Shown piece by piece: positions 1 through 11,805 of a stretch of 25,757 bases of DNA. This DNA comes from Spirogloea muscicola (Eukaryota; Streptophyta; Zygnematophyceae; Spirogloeales; Spirogloeaceae), in assembly GCA_009602725.1 (NCBI GenBank), contig WELB01000007.1, forward strand, positions 628,647 to 654,403, in the 5' to 3' direction. The first letter of the stretch is position 1. Each line of letters starts with the position of its first letter. The translations under genes and the position numbers were made by a program. Under the pieces are notes generated by a model, which did no database searches, had not been told where the DNA came from, and saw only the letters and a list, made by a program, of their open reading frames with translations.

Positions 1-193
1 CCCCCCCCCCCCTCAACTTGTCAAGTGATAGGAAGAGGAAGTCTAACCTGGCGCCACGTGGCAGGCGAGGGTGCGGCCCTCTGGGAGCCGTTGGCTTGGC
101 CTGGCGCGAAATGGCCAGGACGGGCCAAAGCCCCCCCCCCGGCAGCCACAGCTGCAGGCCCCACCCCCCCTTCCGCCGCTGCCGCCTCCGCCA

Positions 194-224
<31 letters not shown>

Positions 225-362
225 ATGCCGGAAGCTCGCCCCGACTGCCCTCCGGCCCCACCCCCTCGCCGGCAGCTCCGCCCTGCCGGCACCGGTCGCC
301 CGGTTGCCGGCGAGCCTCAAGCGGGCCCGCGGAGTGGGGCGCTGAGCAGCAGCTTCCAAGCC
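1..362. other. GC-rich leader region of the first gene, with GCC triplet run
   Basis: The stretch is very GC-rich, starts with a run of twelve C, and holds a (GCC)n-type triplet run at about 183-223. It lies just before the ATG at 363 and is probably 5' untranslated or proximal promoter sequence. Long reading frames cross it on both strands, but their translations are low-complexity Arg/Pro/Ala and I do not regard them as genes. Confidence 0.5.
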
Positions 363-2754
363 ATGACGGCCTCCACGACCGTCTACGTGTACGAGTGGCC
401 GCTGAGGGCGGCGGAGGAGGGGGCCAGGCCGCCCGTCCTCCGGCTGGCGCTCCCGGGCCTGCGAGTTCACGGCGCCTCGGTCGCAGCCGTCAGGGCCGCC
501 GTGCAGGGCGCGACGGGCGTTGCCGCCAGCCGCCTGCGCATCCTGGCGCCTCAGTTCGCCCAGCTGGGTCATCACGAAGCCGTGCCTCAGCAGGTTGTCT
601 CGAGCAGGTTAGCTACAAGCTGATGAAACTGGGATATACCCATCGTACGAGGCGCCCCGCTTACGCAGAAGTCGCCATCTATGCAGCGTCCGGCGTGCTT
701 TGCAGCCGCAGCACTGCCATGACTGACGCATGCCCTGTGGGCATCTTTGGTGCAGCAGAGCTCATGAAGTGAGCCCGTTCTTTCTGGAATTGACAACGCA
801 GCGCCTGGTCTTCCTCAAGGGCCCCGAGCTGGTCGAGCTCAACGACTGCCAGCACCTGTCCGACCTGCCCTTCTCGGAGTCGCCACTTCACGTCCACGTG
901 AGCACGCGCCCGCCAGCTCACTGCGCGAGCTCATAGTATCCTTGCATCTCGCGCGAGCATTACTTGCAGCACGCACTGTTGTGGGAGTAGGCTGTAAAAC
1001 TGAAGCCCGTGTTCTGGCGGAGGCAGATCCTGCCGAGGCCTCTCCATGCAGCAGGAGGACGCCTTCGTGTCACCGCTCCCACAGGATTAATCGTCTTGGA
1101 CGACGTCCACCCTGGCCTTCAGGTCGAAGCCCTCAAGCAGCGGGGCCAATCTTCTGTGGGCTTCAAAGCAGAAGGCTTGACTTTGGTCAGTCTGGGGCTG
1201 GATCTACGCGACCATGCTCGCCTTAACAATATACAGGGAGTGCATGCAGTCCGCGAGGACTCCATCTTGGATGTCTGCCCCTCTGGTGAGACTCTCGACC
1301 AGTTCGCTGCATCGACTGCGCAAACTGTTGGTAAATGCTGAAAGGATAGGGGGTTAAGACATGCTCCTCATCCAGCTCTTTGAGGGCAATGTCTATTTCC
1401 TGCCATGCAGGCTTAACATCAAAGCCGGGGCTGCACTGTCACGTGCTTGTCAGCCTGAAATTGCCAGATGGATTGCACATGGACGTTGTGCTACAGCTGA
1501 AGCATACTATCGATGAACTTTTGAAATTAGCAAGCCACTTTACGAGTGTGAGCGCAGTCGACTTGCAAGCCAGCTTTGATGGTGAGCGCCATCCAACAGA
1601 AGGGTTTCCATGGTGTTTCCAAGGTCAATCATGCTTCGCAGTGCAAAAAAATTTTACTTAAGAAGAGATAAGCACCTAGCACATGAAATGGAACAGCTCA
1701 GCTTCATGTGGTAACCTGAAATATGCTTGCTCAACTAAATATGCTGCCCACTACAAATAGGTATGCTGCTGGAGAAGGACAGGAAACTAGCAGACTACAG
1801 GCCAGTCCTGCACGGCATCATCAATGTTACAAGTATGCACGTCACCTGCTGCAGCAACACCAATGCTGCAAGTCCATGTACAGGTCTCATGTGGTTTCCT
1901 CTTAGAGTAAAGCAGATACAAAATTTCAGACTCTTGTGTTTCTGTAAGGCCGTCACCTCTCTGACACTCATCTTCCTGTGGTCTCTCTCAGGTGCTTATA
2001 GCCAGGAGCTCTCACATACGCAGGCCTTGCCACTGGTCACTGTCAATGTGTGCCGCTCTGGACAGGCCGTGGGAACATACTATTTCCCATATCAAGAGGG
2101 AGAAAAGGTTGGAGCATTCCTCCACAGAGCCCGCAGGCACTTGACAACACCATTTGTAGATGCCACCAGCAGTGGAGAAGGTAATTTTCAGGGTCAACTT
2201 GCTGGCAGAGACCAACAAGCGGAAGACGTCTTTAAGGCTAAAGGCGGACCATGTATAAACAGGGTTTGGGGCCAGGAATCCTGCAGTGACTCCCAATACC
2301 ACAGCACGGGTGAAGGATATCATTCAGCTCCAGAACCAGAAGCGCATGCAGGTAGTGCCAAATGCAAGGAGAGCGCTGCTGTTGGTGAGACTAAAAGCTG
2401 GCTTGAAAGCTCGTGGTGGAGGGGCACAGATACTTCAAGAGCAACTGCAAATCTCACGTTTACAGAAAATCTTTCTGACAGCAACATCAGAGGTTCGAAA
2501 GTTAGCCTGCTACGTCAGGGCAGTCAGTCTACACGCAGCTCTTCAGTCCTCCTCGGCTGGCTGTCAGTCAAGCTGTCTGTGACCACTAGCGAGCTGCTGC
2601 CCGTCTACAGAGAAGACTCGGGCCGATACAGATCTGCTGCTAGCAGTGGCTACCTCTCCTTGCGCCACTCCTGTTTAGGCTGGAGGAAAAGTGGCCTCGC
2701 CAGCTGGCTAAATGGCAGCATGGTCCTTCCAAGATTCCAGCAGAGCCTGCTTGA
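363..2754 (+). CDS. Ubiquitin-like-domain protein, multi-exon; only the first two exons firm
   Basis: Exon 1 (363-593, 77 codons) and exon 2 (802-897, 32 codons) join in phase 0 at CAG|gttgtc ... acgcag|CGC. The joined peptide reads as a ubiquitin-like fold: a first strand VYVYEW, a second strand VLRLALPGL, the helix VAAVRAAVQGATGV, then QRLVFLKGPELVELNDCQHL and SPLHVH. Downstream pieces that look coding but are not proven: 1761-1832 (MLLEKDRKLADYRPVLHG), an exon from 1992, 2305-2351 (RVKDIIQLQNQKRMQ), 2428-2494 (helical ILQEQLQISRLQKIF), and a last exon 2644-2754 (ending LEEKWPRQLAKWQHG, then a stop at 2752-2754). The helical pieces would fit a coiled-coil C-terminus. N-terminal ubiquitin-like domains followed by helical regions occur in TBK1/IKK-type kinases and in ATG11/FIP200 scaffolds, but I could not match the downstream exons to either. 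Product unknown; transcript evidence is needed for exons 3 onward. Confidence 0.5.
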
Positions 2755-3540
2755 GAGGAGGACATCTCGCACCGCCATCCCAATTTGACTGGGTTTTTGC
2801 TTGTACATGTATACCCTTGACTTGCGTAATGATACCCCCTCAGTAACCTTACGATGTGCAGCTGGATGCATGCACAGTTGTGTAGGCCTCCAAACCATAC
2901 AAGCACCAACTTGTGCCGGTATTGCTACATAAGAATTTGCACAACTGCAGGCCACCGTGATACAATATTCCGAACCGTGAGGCCGTCAACCTCCTGATGC
3001 ACAGAACGGCCCGTGCTGGTCGCTTGTATTGCTGTTGTTCTCGGTCTTTTAAGTTCCAGCTCGTCCGGGCGGCTCACTGCTTGCCCGTCGGCCTCGGAGG
3101 GTCTGACAGCGGAAGTGTTCTGTGGCATGCCCGAGCCACCATGCTGCTCGGGACAACTTCCTGTGTCACTCATAAGGCGGCAGCCCCTCTGAGTGAAAGC
3201 CTTGGAGCAACCGCGCGTACGGTATGGCTTGTATTTGGCCACACAGACCCTCCATCACTTCATACACACTTCATCGCTCTCCTTCGCCATGGTCTCTTGC
3301 ATAGCTGTGTGCTTTTGGCGCCTCCTGGCCCTTTTTCTCTTCGGCTTGTTCATTCATTCTTGGCTGGCTTTTCACAGCCCCCGCCCCTTTTGTCATCAGA
3401 TGTGCTTGCCTTTGTACTTGGCCATTTTGGCCTTCGATCGTATCTAAGTACATGAGACTTTCTTGCGGAAGAGGAAGGAAGACTCTTCCACTAGAGGGCG
3501 ATCAGCTGTGACTTCGGGAAGAGCTCACTTCTCCGCTCCC
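2755..3540. other. Intergenic region with hairpin repeat and LINE-tail motif
   Basis: No gene recognised. From about 3360 it contains one copy of the dispersed hairpin repeat (3362-3379), followed by a shared motif GATGTGCTTGCCTTTG (from 3399) running into TACTTGGCCATT. A decayed opposite-strand copy with GACTCTTCC...AGAGGGCGAT lies at about 3481-3515. Confidence 0.6.
3362..3379 (+). repeat. Dispersed hairpin repeat, copy A
   Basis: GGCTGGCTTTTCACAGCC can pair GGCTG with CAGCC around an eight-base loop. The same core recurs on both strands across the window (see the other hairpin entries). Confidence 0.7.
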
Positions 3541-3544
3541 CAGG

Positions 3545-3845
3545 TAACTTAGGGCATTCTAGCGTCCCGCTAGCCATCGTTGCATGCTATAGAATGCGGT
3601 TATCATTGAGTCTACAGCGCTCCCAGGCACTCGCCATACACCAGCGTGCTGGTCGTGCATTAGCACAGGCTAATGGCTTCCGTGGTGGTAGTTTGGCGCC
3701 TGAGCTTAGCTTGTCAGATATGCATGTGCTCACTCGGGGATATTAGTGTCCCCCTTAGCCAGCTCATTACCCAGTTAACAGGTCATTTGTAAGGCTTGAA
3801 TTGGCCTCCCTTTCAATTTCATGCGCACCGCGCGCCTTCTCCCCA
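3545..3845 (+). mobile_element. LINE-like retrotransposon, 3'-end fragment (copy 1)
   Basis: An open frame from 3594 to the stop at 3744-3746 encodes a peptide beginning MRLSLSLQRSQALAIHQRAG and ending SLSDMHVLTRGY. It aligns without gaps in the key parts to the tail of the frame ending at 15879. DNA similarity starts near 3550 (matching 15683) and continues past the stop into the flank, where both share TTGAANTGGCCTCCCTT. Only the 3' end is present, as expected of a 5'-truncated non-LTR retrotransposon. The family assignment is inferred; the repeat relationship is seen directly. Confidence 0.65.
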
Positions 3846-4032
3846 GCAGGTTCGAACCCGGCGTCTCCAACACGACACCGACGACCCTCCGGCACTCTGA
3901 GCGTTCCCGCCAAAACCCCCCCATGGCAGGCGACGACCTGTGCAGCGCCCGGCCCGCATCTCGCGGCGCGTCCGGCGGCGCAACAGCCGCCGCCGGCGCT
4001 GACGCGGAGGCTCAATTAGGTCTCTGGGCTTT

Positions 4033-4049
4033 CTAGGGTTCAGGGTTAG
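4033..4049 (+). promoter_or_regulatory. Telobox-like motif before CTP synthase
   Basis: CTAGGGTTCAGGGTTAG resembles two plant telomere units (TTTAGGG) and lies 60 bases before the ATG. Such teloboxes are known in plant promoters of translation and growth genes; a function here is inferred. Confidence 0.45.
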
Positions 4050-4108
4050 CAGGGCGGCCGCGGTGCCGGGGCAGGGCCCCTCCCCCGCCGTGCCGGGCAG
4101 TTCGCGCC

Positions 4109-7100
4109 ATGAAGTACGTGGTGGTCACCGGCGGCGTGGTGAGCGGCCTGGGGAAGGGCGTGACGGCCAGCAGCATCGGCGTCGTGCTCAAGGCCTGCGG
4201 CTTGCGCTGCACGGCCATCAAGATCGGTGAGGCCGCCAGCGTGACCTTAGCCGTCCTGGCCTCCCCCCCGCGCGGTCATGAGCGGCGGGAGTGCGCCGTA
4301 AACTTGTGAGCAGTTTATTTGTTGGGAGAAGCGAGTGGTTCTGTATTTTTGTGAAGGCCGAGAAAAATGCCTCACAAAGAAAAGACGGACTGGGCTGCCC
4401 CCGCTTGAAGCACAGACCCCTACATCAACACGGATGCGGGCACAATGTCGCCTTTCGAGCACGGCGAGGTGTTTGTGCTCGACGATGGGGGTGAGGTGAG
4501 CCCCCTCACGACCACAACTGCTGCAGCGTCCGACACTTGAAGCCTGCTGTTGGGACTTGCGCCTGCAGCATACAATCGATGAAAAGCCTGGAATTAGCTC
4601 CTCCTGCTAGTAAGAGCGCCACGCTGTGCGCGGGATTTGGGACCCAGGTGGACTTGGACCTTGGCAACTACGAGCGATTTCTGGACATCACACTGACGCG
4701 CGACAACAACATTACCACTGGAAAGATTTACCAGGTGACCCCGCGCAACACCACTATTCCAGTCAGCACCTGCAGCAGCCTCTGCTTTCACCAACAATGT
4801 CGAAACTTGTTACATTGGACTCCTCCAGCTGACAAGTTGCAATCTGAGCTACTTGCAGTCCGTGATTGAAAGAGAACGGCGCGGAGACTACCTTGGGAAG
4901 ACCGTCCAGGTCAGAGATACCTGGCTATTCTACTTGACTCTATCTTCACTTCACACATGGCAGGATTGCCAGCAAAATCTGGCTCGTCACCAATCCTGCT
5001 CCATGCGGCAGACCGCAGCATTACATCACTCACTGAGCAACCCCTTTGTCAAGCGTGTGCAGGTAGTGCCCCACATTACGGATGCCATACAGGAGTGGAT
5101 TGAAAGAGTCGCTCACATCCCAGTGGACGGTCTGCAAGGGCCGTCTGAAATCTGCATCATTGAGCTCGGCGGAACTGTTGGTACGCAGCCTTCACTCTCA
5201 GCTTCCTCTCCGTATTGCCTTACAATGCAGAAATGGCCATTCTTTACGGCACTTGGATTAATTTTGAAGATGAGCATTGTGAGCTCCTTCCGCTAAGAAA
5301 GTGCACCCTTCAGAACAGCTGCCATCCAACATGGCTGGCGCTTGGATGGTGCAACTAATGCAAGCCGTGAGAAGCTCAATCTCATTGTCAGTTGACTTGC
5401 ATGATACTGCTGTCTTTGCAGGTGACATTGAGTCAATGCCCTTCATTGAAGCTCTCCGCCAATTCCAATTTCGAGTTGGTGAGTGAACTTGGCAAGGGTT
5501 AGTCCCACGTGATAGCCTCTTTTGCTACTCTCAGGAGATTGATGTCACTTGATAAACGGTGGTCAGTGTTAGAAATCAAAATCTGGAAGTTCACAGCCAA
5601 ATACTATCAGCCCAATCAATAGATGCTGCATCAAGTTGCTGGTTGTGTTCCTCAATCTCATGCACTTCCTGTAACCGCCTCATTGAATACTGCCATGCAT
5701 TCTGGCGTGCAGGCAAGAACAATTTTTGCCTTGTACATGTGAGCCTGGTGCCTGTCTTGGGCGTGGTTGGTGAGCAGGTATGCACGCAAGCTGACGCACA
5801 GTGGAGACAAAGATGGCAATTGCAAAGGTCCAAGTCAAGTTCAATGTCTAAGTGAGAAGGATTGCTTTTGCTGGAATGTAGACAAGGAGGTCTTGCTCAA
5901 GTTGATGGGTCTAAGTTGCACATTTACCTCTGCTTTGAGGCAAGCGCTTGAGAACCCTTTGCACGGACCTGCAATTGATACACTGCCAGAGAGGTGTTGC
6001 TGTGCTGATTGGATGCTGCAGAAAACCAAGCCAACGCAGCATAGCGTCCGGGAGCTTAGGGCCCTGGGCCTCACTCCACACCTCCTAGCCTGTCGCAGTG
6101 CTCAGGTAAGCCAAGAATGTCGCCCACTGTGTGAAGCTATTGGCACAAATTAGCAGGTCATCTCATGAGTTGTAATATCAGAGTGAGCACCAAAGTGCAG
6201 CTACAAAGTGGCAGAGGCTGCATCCTCCTTCTATCGCTTTAGATTGAATGTGTGGTGCAAGTGCTTGCGTTACCAGACAGTGAATATCCTCCGCACCTTC
6301 TATGTACCAGCCTCTGGAGCAGCCGACCAAGGAGAAGCTTTCACAGTTTTGCCACGTTCCGGTCAGTCTTTTGCCTTCGATATTGCAAAATTTAAAGATA
6401 ATGCCATGCCTAGCATGTTACAGAGCTCCTCTAATGCTTGGGCAGGTCCGCCTGTTCCAGCTCTGCTAAGTTGCTCAAATGGCAGCTGGCCTAGAACTGT
6501 TCCATCTTCCTGAACGGGCTGATGCAGTCTGATCACATCCTTAACCTTCACGACGTCTCCAACATATGGCATATACCACTTATTATCAAGGTCTATCTTT
6601 AGCTCTTCTAACTTATATGTCCAGATAGTTGGTAGTTCAACATCACATCCGGCATCTCGCAGTCATATGGCACCCCTTCTTGTCTTCTTTTCTTTACATA
6701 CATTCTCTACAAGAGCAAAACAGAAGATTGTGTGGATGATGAGGACCTTCTTCCAAACTGACTGCTTGCCTCTGCCATTCTCCTGAAATTCTTCCACAGG
6801 ATCAAGGAGGTCACAGTGCTATTCTTAAGGAGTTCAATCTTCTGTAAGGGGTCAAAGCAACCAGCCCTTGATCCATGTGCTTAAGAGTGTACGACAATAC
6901 TGTATGCAAGTAAGTAGCAAATGCTTTACAAGCAGTCGACAAGTGCCTGACTGTGAAAGGCAATTACTTGAGGCACTTGCTCCTATGACTCGCTGGAAGA
7001 AATACGAGCAAGTTGCGCACACGTGTTTGTTGTGCAGCGACACGACGCCTTTACCAAAGTTGAAGGACTGGGAGGCACGGGCAAGTCGTTGGGACAGTCT

Positions 7101-10090
7101 GATGAAGGAGGTAAAGGACTCCACCAAGCTTGCTCGTGCTCATGGATGGCTTCTCTCGTCAATCTGTTGCGTTAAGTCAAGAAAAGTCTTATTCTGTATT
7201 TACCGCATAGTGGGCTGCAGTGTTTTTTTGACATACATATGCCTGATCTGTCGTTGCTTCTACAGGTCCGTATTGCCATGGTGGGCAAGTATACTGGCCT
7301 GGCAGACTCATATCTCTCAGTTCTTAAGGTAGGCCATCATAACTTCTTCTAGAGGCACTGGGTGTCAGTGTTGTATGTAGATGCAGGTTCCAAAAGCTGT
7401 TTTCAAAATGCTGCAGGCTGGGTACGAGGCAGTGTTGAAGCTATTAAGGCCATCAAGCAGATACAAGTCGTTCCTTTTGCATAGGTCGTGAAAGGATAAA
7501 GTAGCTGTTGCAACAGAGCGGGCCAATGACGAAGTATCATGCACGTATTATCTGATGGCAAGATACCTTGTCACTTGTAGAGGAAACTTGTCACTACCAC
7601 TGAGGCCCGACGTGAACCTAGGTTGCAAGTTAGAAAGCAGCGGTGATTTGACTAGGTTGGGCTCTGCATGGGAGATTGATTGAGAGCGGAGGCGTGTGTA
7701 TTTCACAGGCGCTGCAGCACGCATGCATTGCTTGCTCAAGAAAACTGGTGATTGACTGGATAGCTGCTACGGACCTTGAAGAATCATCTCAGCACGAGGT
7801 TTGCTTAAGAAACCCATACAGAAGCTACCTTGGGTCCATGAATCAATACCTTGATCTGATAAGAGTATGTCAGTATTATGGGCTTGATCCGCTGGCTTTG
7901 TGCACAAGCTGCTCTTTGCTTGTTTTAAGCGCGAATTCAAGCGTGATGATACTTGAGTCTCCTCAAGGATTACCCTCACACCTCCCTGAAGCAGCAGTAG
8001 CAGCAATTGACATCCCTGTTTCACATGTCCTCATCCTGCTCAGAGTGAGGAGGCCAGCACAGCAGCCTGGGCGGCATTGAAAGTTGGCACTATACACTCC
8101 AACCACTTTGTGCAATTTGTCGTAATATTGAGTATGATTGTCTGCATAGCTACTGAGAATTTGTCTTGATTGCCACACTTTGTTTGTCTTCCTGTAGTTC
8201 TTCCTCATTAGAGGCATGGTCAATGTGCACAGGGAGCAGATGGTATACTTGTCCCTGGAGGTTTTGGAGATAGGGGTATTGAAGGAATGATTATTGCTGC
8301 GCAATATGCTAGAGAGTCTGCAAAGCCCTACCTTGGAATCTGCCTTGGCCTTCAAGTTGCTGTCATTGAGTTTGCTCGATCGGTGAGCATCTACCATTGG
8401 CGCTCACTTTTAGATTGACTTTTGGAAGCAGAGGGACAAGAAATGAAGGACTTGCTGTGCAGCATCATCACTGTTCTGCTGTGTGAATTAGGAGGTCCTT
8501 GACAATTCCATCGTCATAAAAATTGCTGTACTGACATGGAGGAGCTGGCTGACAGTGTCAAATAGTCTCTGAACATTGAAGTGTTTGCAATGTCAGATCC
8601 TGGGTATGACAAGTGCAGACAGCACGGAGTTCGATTCTGCCACTTCAAGCCCCTGTGTTGTATTCATGCCAGAGGTGTCAACCTGGACCAACATGCCACA
8701 CAGCTTAGGTCTTGAGCCAAAATCTTTCTGCTAGGCATGTATGCAGTATCACGCAGATGCAGGTATGCATGTGGTCGCGTCAAAAGCATCTGCACTGTTA
8801 TGATTATTGTGTCCTTGCAGGTGTCAAAGACGCAGATGGGAGGCACCATGCGGTTGGGTTCAAGGAGGACGATTCTTCTCACACCTGATTGTATTACGGC
8901 AAAGCTGTGAGTTAGATGGGCCATGATCGCTACCAATTTTACTGAAGGGTCGCCTTCTCAAGGCGTTTGTGTTATGTATATTGGACTGTCATGCTTAGGC
9001 TTGCGAACATGCTCTTTGTGAAGCTTAGTATTGAGCCTAGTGCATGCTGTGGTAGCTTATTCATTCCTCTATTCATGTAGGTATCAAAAGGATGGCTTCA
9101 TTGATGAGCGGCACAGACATCGATACGAGGTATAGAAATACTGCCAGCCTCCCTGTATTCTCTCTTCATAAAATGCACCAAGAGTTGCTCTTGTAGCAAG
9201 GACCACCAGGTTCTTAGTGCCATTCTGCAGTGCATGTCCTAGTATGAGGTGCTGCTTGCATCACACATCCGCTTGAAGGAGAGATTTTTGATACACTGCG
9301 ATTATAAGTCACAGGTGCTTAGGTACAACTTTGTTGTGTGGAGAGGTGAGGCAGCTGTGGTTTGCATTTTGTTGAAGGTCAATCCCGAGATGGTACCACA
9401 ACTGGAAGAGGCAGGCTTGCGCTTTGTTGGTCGTGACGAGAGTGGTCGCCGCATGGAGGTAATCTGCTAATCTGAAGCCTAGAGATACGAAGATGTCTGA
9501 TATGTGTCTGTATGCTTTCCTTAAAGGGTGTAGTCTGTATTGTAAATGCTCCTTGACTCCCTGATGTCACAGATTGTGGAGCTTACTGGTCATCCATACT
9601 ACGTTGGAGTCCAATTCCATCCTGAATTCAAGTCGAGGCCTGGTCGTCCTTCAGCTGTCTTTCTTGGTAAGGATGATATACCATTTTGCTGTTTTATTGT
9701 CAGTCTGATGGAGACCATGCAGAGGTTATGCAATGCTGATTATGAAAGAATGTCTTGCCCTTGCAATTACTGACGAGCCCTTAGCATCATTGTGCCTGCC
9801 ACGTGTGATGCACATTTGCGACGACTCAGAAGCTTGCCTCCTCTGCCATGACATGGGATCCTTGTGTTTGTTGCCGTCTATCTGCTGCAGGCCTCATCTT
9901 GGCAGCCTCTGGTCAGATGGATAGGTACATGAGGGGAGACAATCTAAGCACACCACTACAGTCTCCTCAGAAAGCCCCTAGTATTCACGGTTACATGAAT
10001 TCCAAACCCATGTCAGCTCTTGACCTGCTCCCCCCGCGGCCCCACGTGGCAAGGAACCTCAATGATGTTGAATTCGATGCCGTGAGCTAA
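4109..10090 (+). CDS. CTP synthase, 22 exons, 606 residues
   Basis: Makes CTP from UTP, ATP and glutamine, the last step of de novo pyrimidine nucleotide synthesis, in the cytosol as a tetramer. Exons: 4109-4226, 4416-4495, 4648-4734, 4859-4909, 5063-5180, 5422-5478, 5713-5777, 6022-6105, 6311-6361, 6528-6590, 6800-6843, 7038-7110, 7266-7328, 7709-7798, 8044-8082, 8233-8382, 8597-8674, 8821-8906, 9081-9129, 9378-9458, 9573-9666, 9891-10090. They total 1821 bases, all in frame with GT-AG introns. The synthetase domain opens with [20 protein letters not shown] (ATP-binding loop) and has [11 protein letters not shown] and [20 protein letters not shown]. The class I glutamine amidotransferase domain has Cys398 (GICLGLQ), His525 and Glu527 (QFHPEF), within one residue of the human enzyme numbering as I recall it. 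Gln-loop Leu replaces the usual Met of GMQ. The tail after about residue 555 is variable. The exon 15 donor (AAA|gttggc) is a weak consensus. Confidence 0.97.
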
Positions 10091-10872
10091 CCAGTCGAAA
10101 GAACCTGCTAATGTGGTCTGTACTGTACTTCCTCATTGGGCAATTTCTAAAATTCTATTCATCAGGCCTAACATATCAAGTTATGCTGTTCACCTTGACT
10201 GGTTGTTGGCATCACTGCAAGCACTAAGTGTGAGGCAAGATGTGAATCTCATCACCTTCTTATACAGGAGCACTGTGATGTGAGCTAAGAGCTGTAACAC
10301 ACTGCACGGCAAAGTCATTTGTGAAATCTATGCTCATACTTCGTCGTGCTGATGAAACGAGGAACAAGCTTGAGCAATATATTACAAACACGGACCTCTC
10401 AAATATGAGAGGTCTGTGTCTTCGCATTTGCGACTGTGGAGTTTGGCGCCGCATTGCTTCATTGCCTCGCTTGACTGATTGCTCCACTATTGCTTGCTGC
10501 AAGCCAGCAAAGGTGTACAGGCTTTATTCCATGGACTTGATGCTGCAATGATGTCATGGTTGGCTGAGTAGGACCATGTCATACACTGCCTGCAGAATTG
10601 AAGGCTTACATACATGTGAAGCGTTGAGAGCTCCTATGCTCCTTGTCCTCGTTTACTGCTTGCATCACATGTCAGTTGAGGGTGCTGTGTCCAAGTTCAT
10701 GTGTGTAAGTCGTCTCGTGTGTGTATGGTGGAAAGTGCCTGGGGTTGTCCACCACCGCTGTGCATCTTCAACATGGCGTCGTGGACGGGGGTGGCGAAGG
10801 GGGCGGTGGGAAGCTGGCGAGGAGTGATGGCAAGTGCGAAAAGATCTACTGTATTGCCTTGTCTCTCCTTTG

Positions 10873-10890
10873 AGCTGGCCTTTCACAGCC
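10873..10890 (+). repeat. Dispersed hairpin repeat, copy B
   Basis: AGCTGGCCTTTCACAGCC is preceded by CTTGTCTCTCCTTTG and followed by ATCGCCCTGTACT. This is the same order of motifs as in the other copies. Confidence 0.65.
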
Positions 10891-11184
10891 ATCGCCCTGT
10901 ACTCGACAAGTCTTTCATTCACGGCGCTCGCCCCCTTCATGTTTGTGGAGGAGCTGCATTTGCAGCCACCGCCTTGTACTTGGCCATTGTAGATAGGGAG
11001 AAAGAGAAAATAACAGCGAGCGATGCGCAGGGGTTGAGGTGGGGGCCATATCAAGCCTTTAAACTGTCTAGGCAATAAGCGAAACCCCTTGCTAAGTGGG
11101 GAACTCAGGTGAAGAAAGCATTTGCTGAAGGGGCAATATCAGGTAGCAGTGCGAAAGTAAGAAGCTATGCCAAAAGGGGGCGAT

Positions 11185-11202
11185 GGCCGTGGAAGGCCAG
11201 CC
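11185..11202 (-). repeat. Dispersed hairpin repeat, copy C
   Basis: On the plus strand this reads GGCCGTGGAAGGCCAGCC after GGGGGCGAT. Its reverse complement matches the family core with a few changes. Confidence 0.55.
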
Positions 11203-11394
11203 CAACCGTAATGAACACTGACAGTAAAAAGATCAGCTCAGAATGGTCATGGCCGGGGAATGGGGAAATGGCCAGCCCATAAAGCATGAGGAAGAGGAGA
11301 GAAGACGTGCGATGCGTATGCAGTGAAGGGAGGCCAAATCAAGCCAATACAATGTTCAAAAAGCTGGTGCAAAGAATGGGGTTACATTCCTTTG

Positions 11395-11412
11395 GGCTGG
11401 CGTCTCACAGCC
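11395..11412 (+). repeat. Dispersed hairpin repeat, copy D
   Basis: GGCTGGCGTCTCACAGCC has perfect GGCTG/CAGCC arms. Confidence 0.65.
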
Positions 11413-11560
11413 ACCGGTCAACTTGGAAGCGCTGTTGTTTGCAGGCTACAGTGAAGCCAAGGACAAGGAAGGACAAGGAAGGAAAGAGGACATCCCAAGA
11501 TCATTGCCTTGCGCAACGGCTTGGGAAACGGAAGGAAAGACTCTTCCGGTAGAGGGCGAT

Positions 11561-11578
11561 GGCTGTGACGGGCCAGCC
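11561..11578 (-). repeat. Dispersed hairpin repeat, copy E
   Basis: GGCTGTGACGGGCCAGCC on the plus strand is preceded by CTCTTCCGGTAGAGGGCGAT. The same flank is recognisable at 3481-3502, so the repeat unit is longer than its hairpin. Confidence 0.65.
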
Positions 11579-11805
11579 CAGAGAAAATTATGAGAAAGGG
11601 GACAACGGTCATGTCTACGACTGTGCAAAGCGTGTCCGTCGCCTGTTACTTAGTACGCCCAAGTGTGGGGGCTCGAGGGTAGGGACGCCGTCGATGTCCT
11701 GGCCAGCTCAAGGGCTGAGATGCGCTGCCATCGGACGGCTGAGCCCAGCCCCGGAGACGAGCCGGGCCAGGTTACCCGAGTGGTCGTGACCCCTGGCCCG
11801 AGAAG

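Larger units (their letters stand above)
10091..11800. other. Intergenic repeat-rich region
   Basis: No gene recognised. It contains hairpin-repeat copies at 10873-10890 (plus), 11185-11202 (minus), 11395-11412 (plus) and 11561-11578 (minus), and the LINE-tail motif CCTTGTACTTGGCCATT at 10972-10988. It also has a loose direct repeat, GCGATGCG...GGCC(A/T)(A/T)ATCAAGCC, at about 11020-11060 and 11306-11345. Several reading frames exist but look like chance frames in repeats. Confidence 0.55.

Noticed and set aside
21-575. Long antisense frame over the first gene (184 codons)
   Set aside because: It is Ala/Arg/Gly-rich low complexity caused by GC-rich DNA; the plus-strand frame shows the ubiquitin-like pattern.
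1380-1661. Frame with PDGLHMDVVLQLKHTIDELL
   Set aside because: It looks weakly coding and may hold an exon of the first gene, but no acceptor/donor pair in the right phase was found. It is not listed as a separate gene.
3849-3859. GGTTCGAACCC, identical to a tRNA T-arm / RNA polymerase III B box
   Set aside because: I could not fold an acceptor stem or anticodon arm around it on either strand, and no A box lies at a usual distance. It may be a chance match or a SINE remnant.
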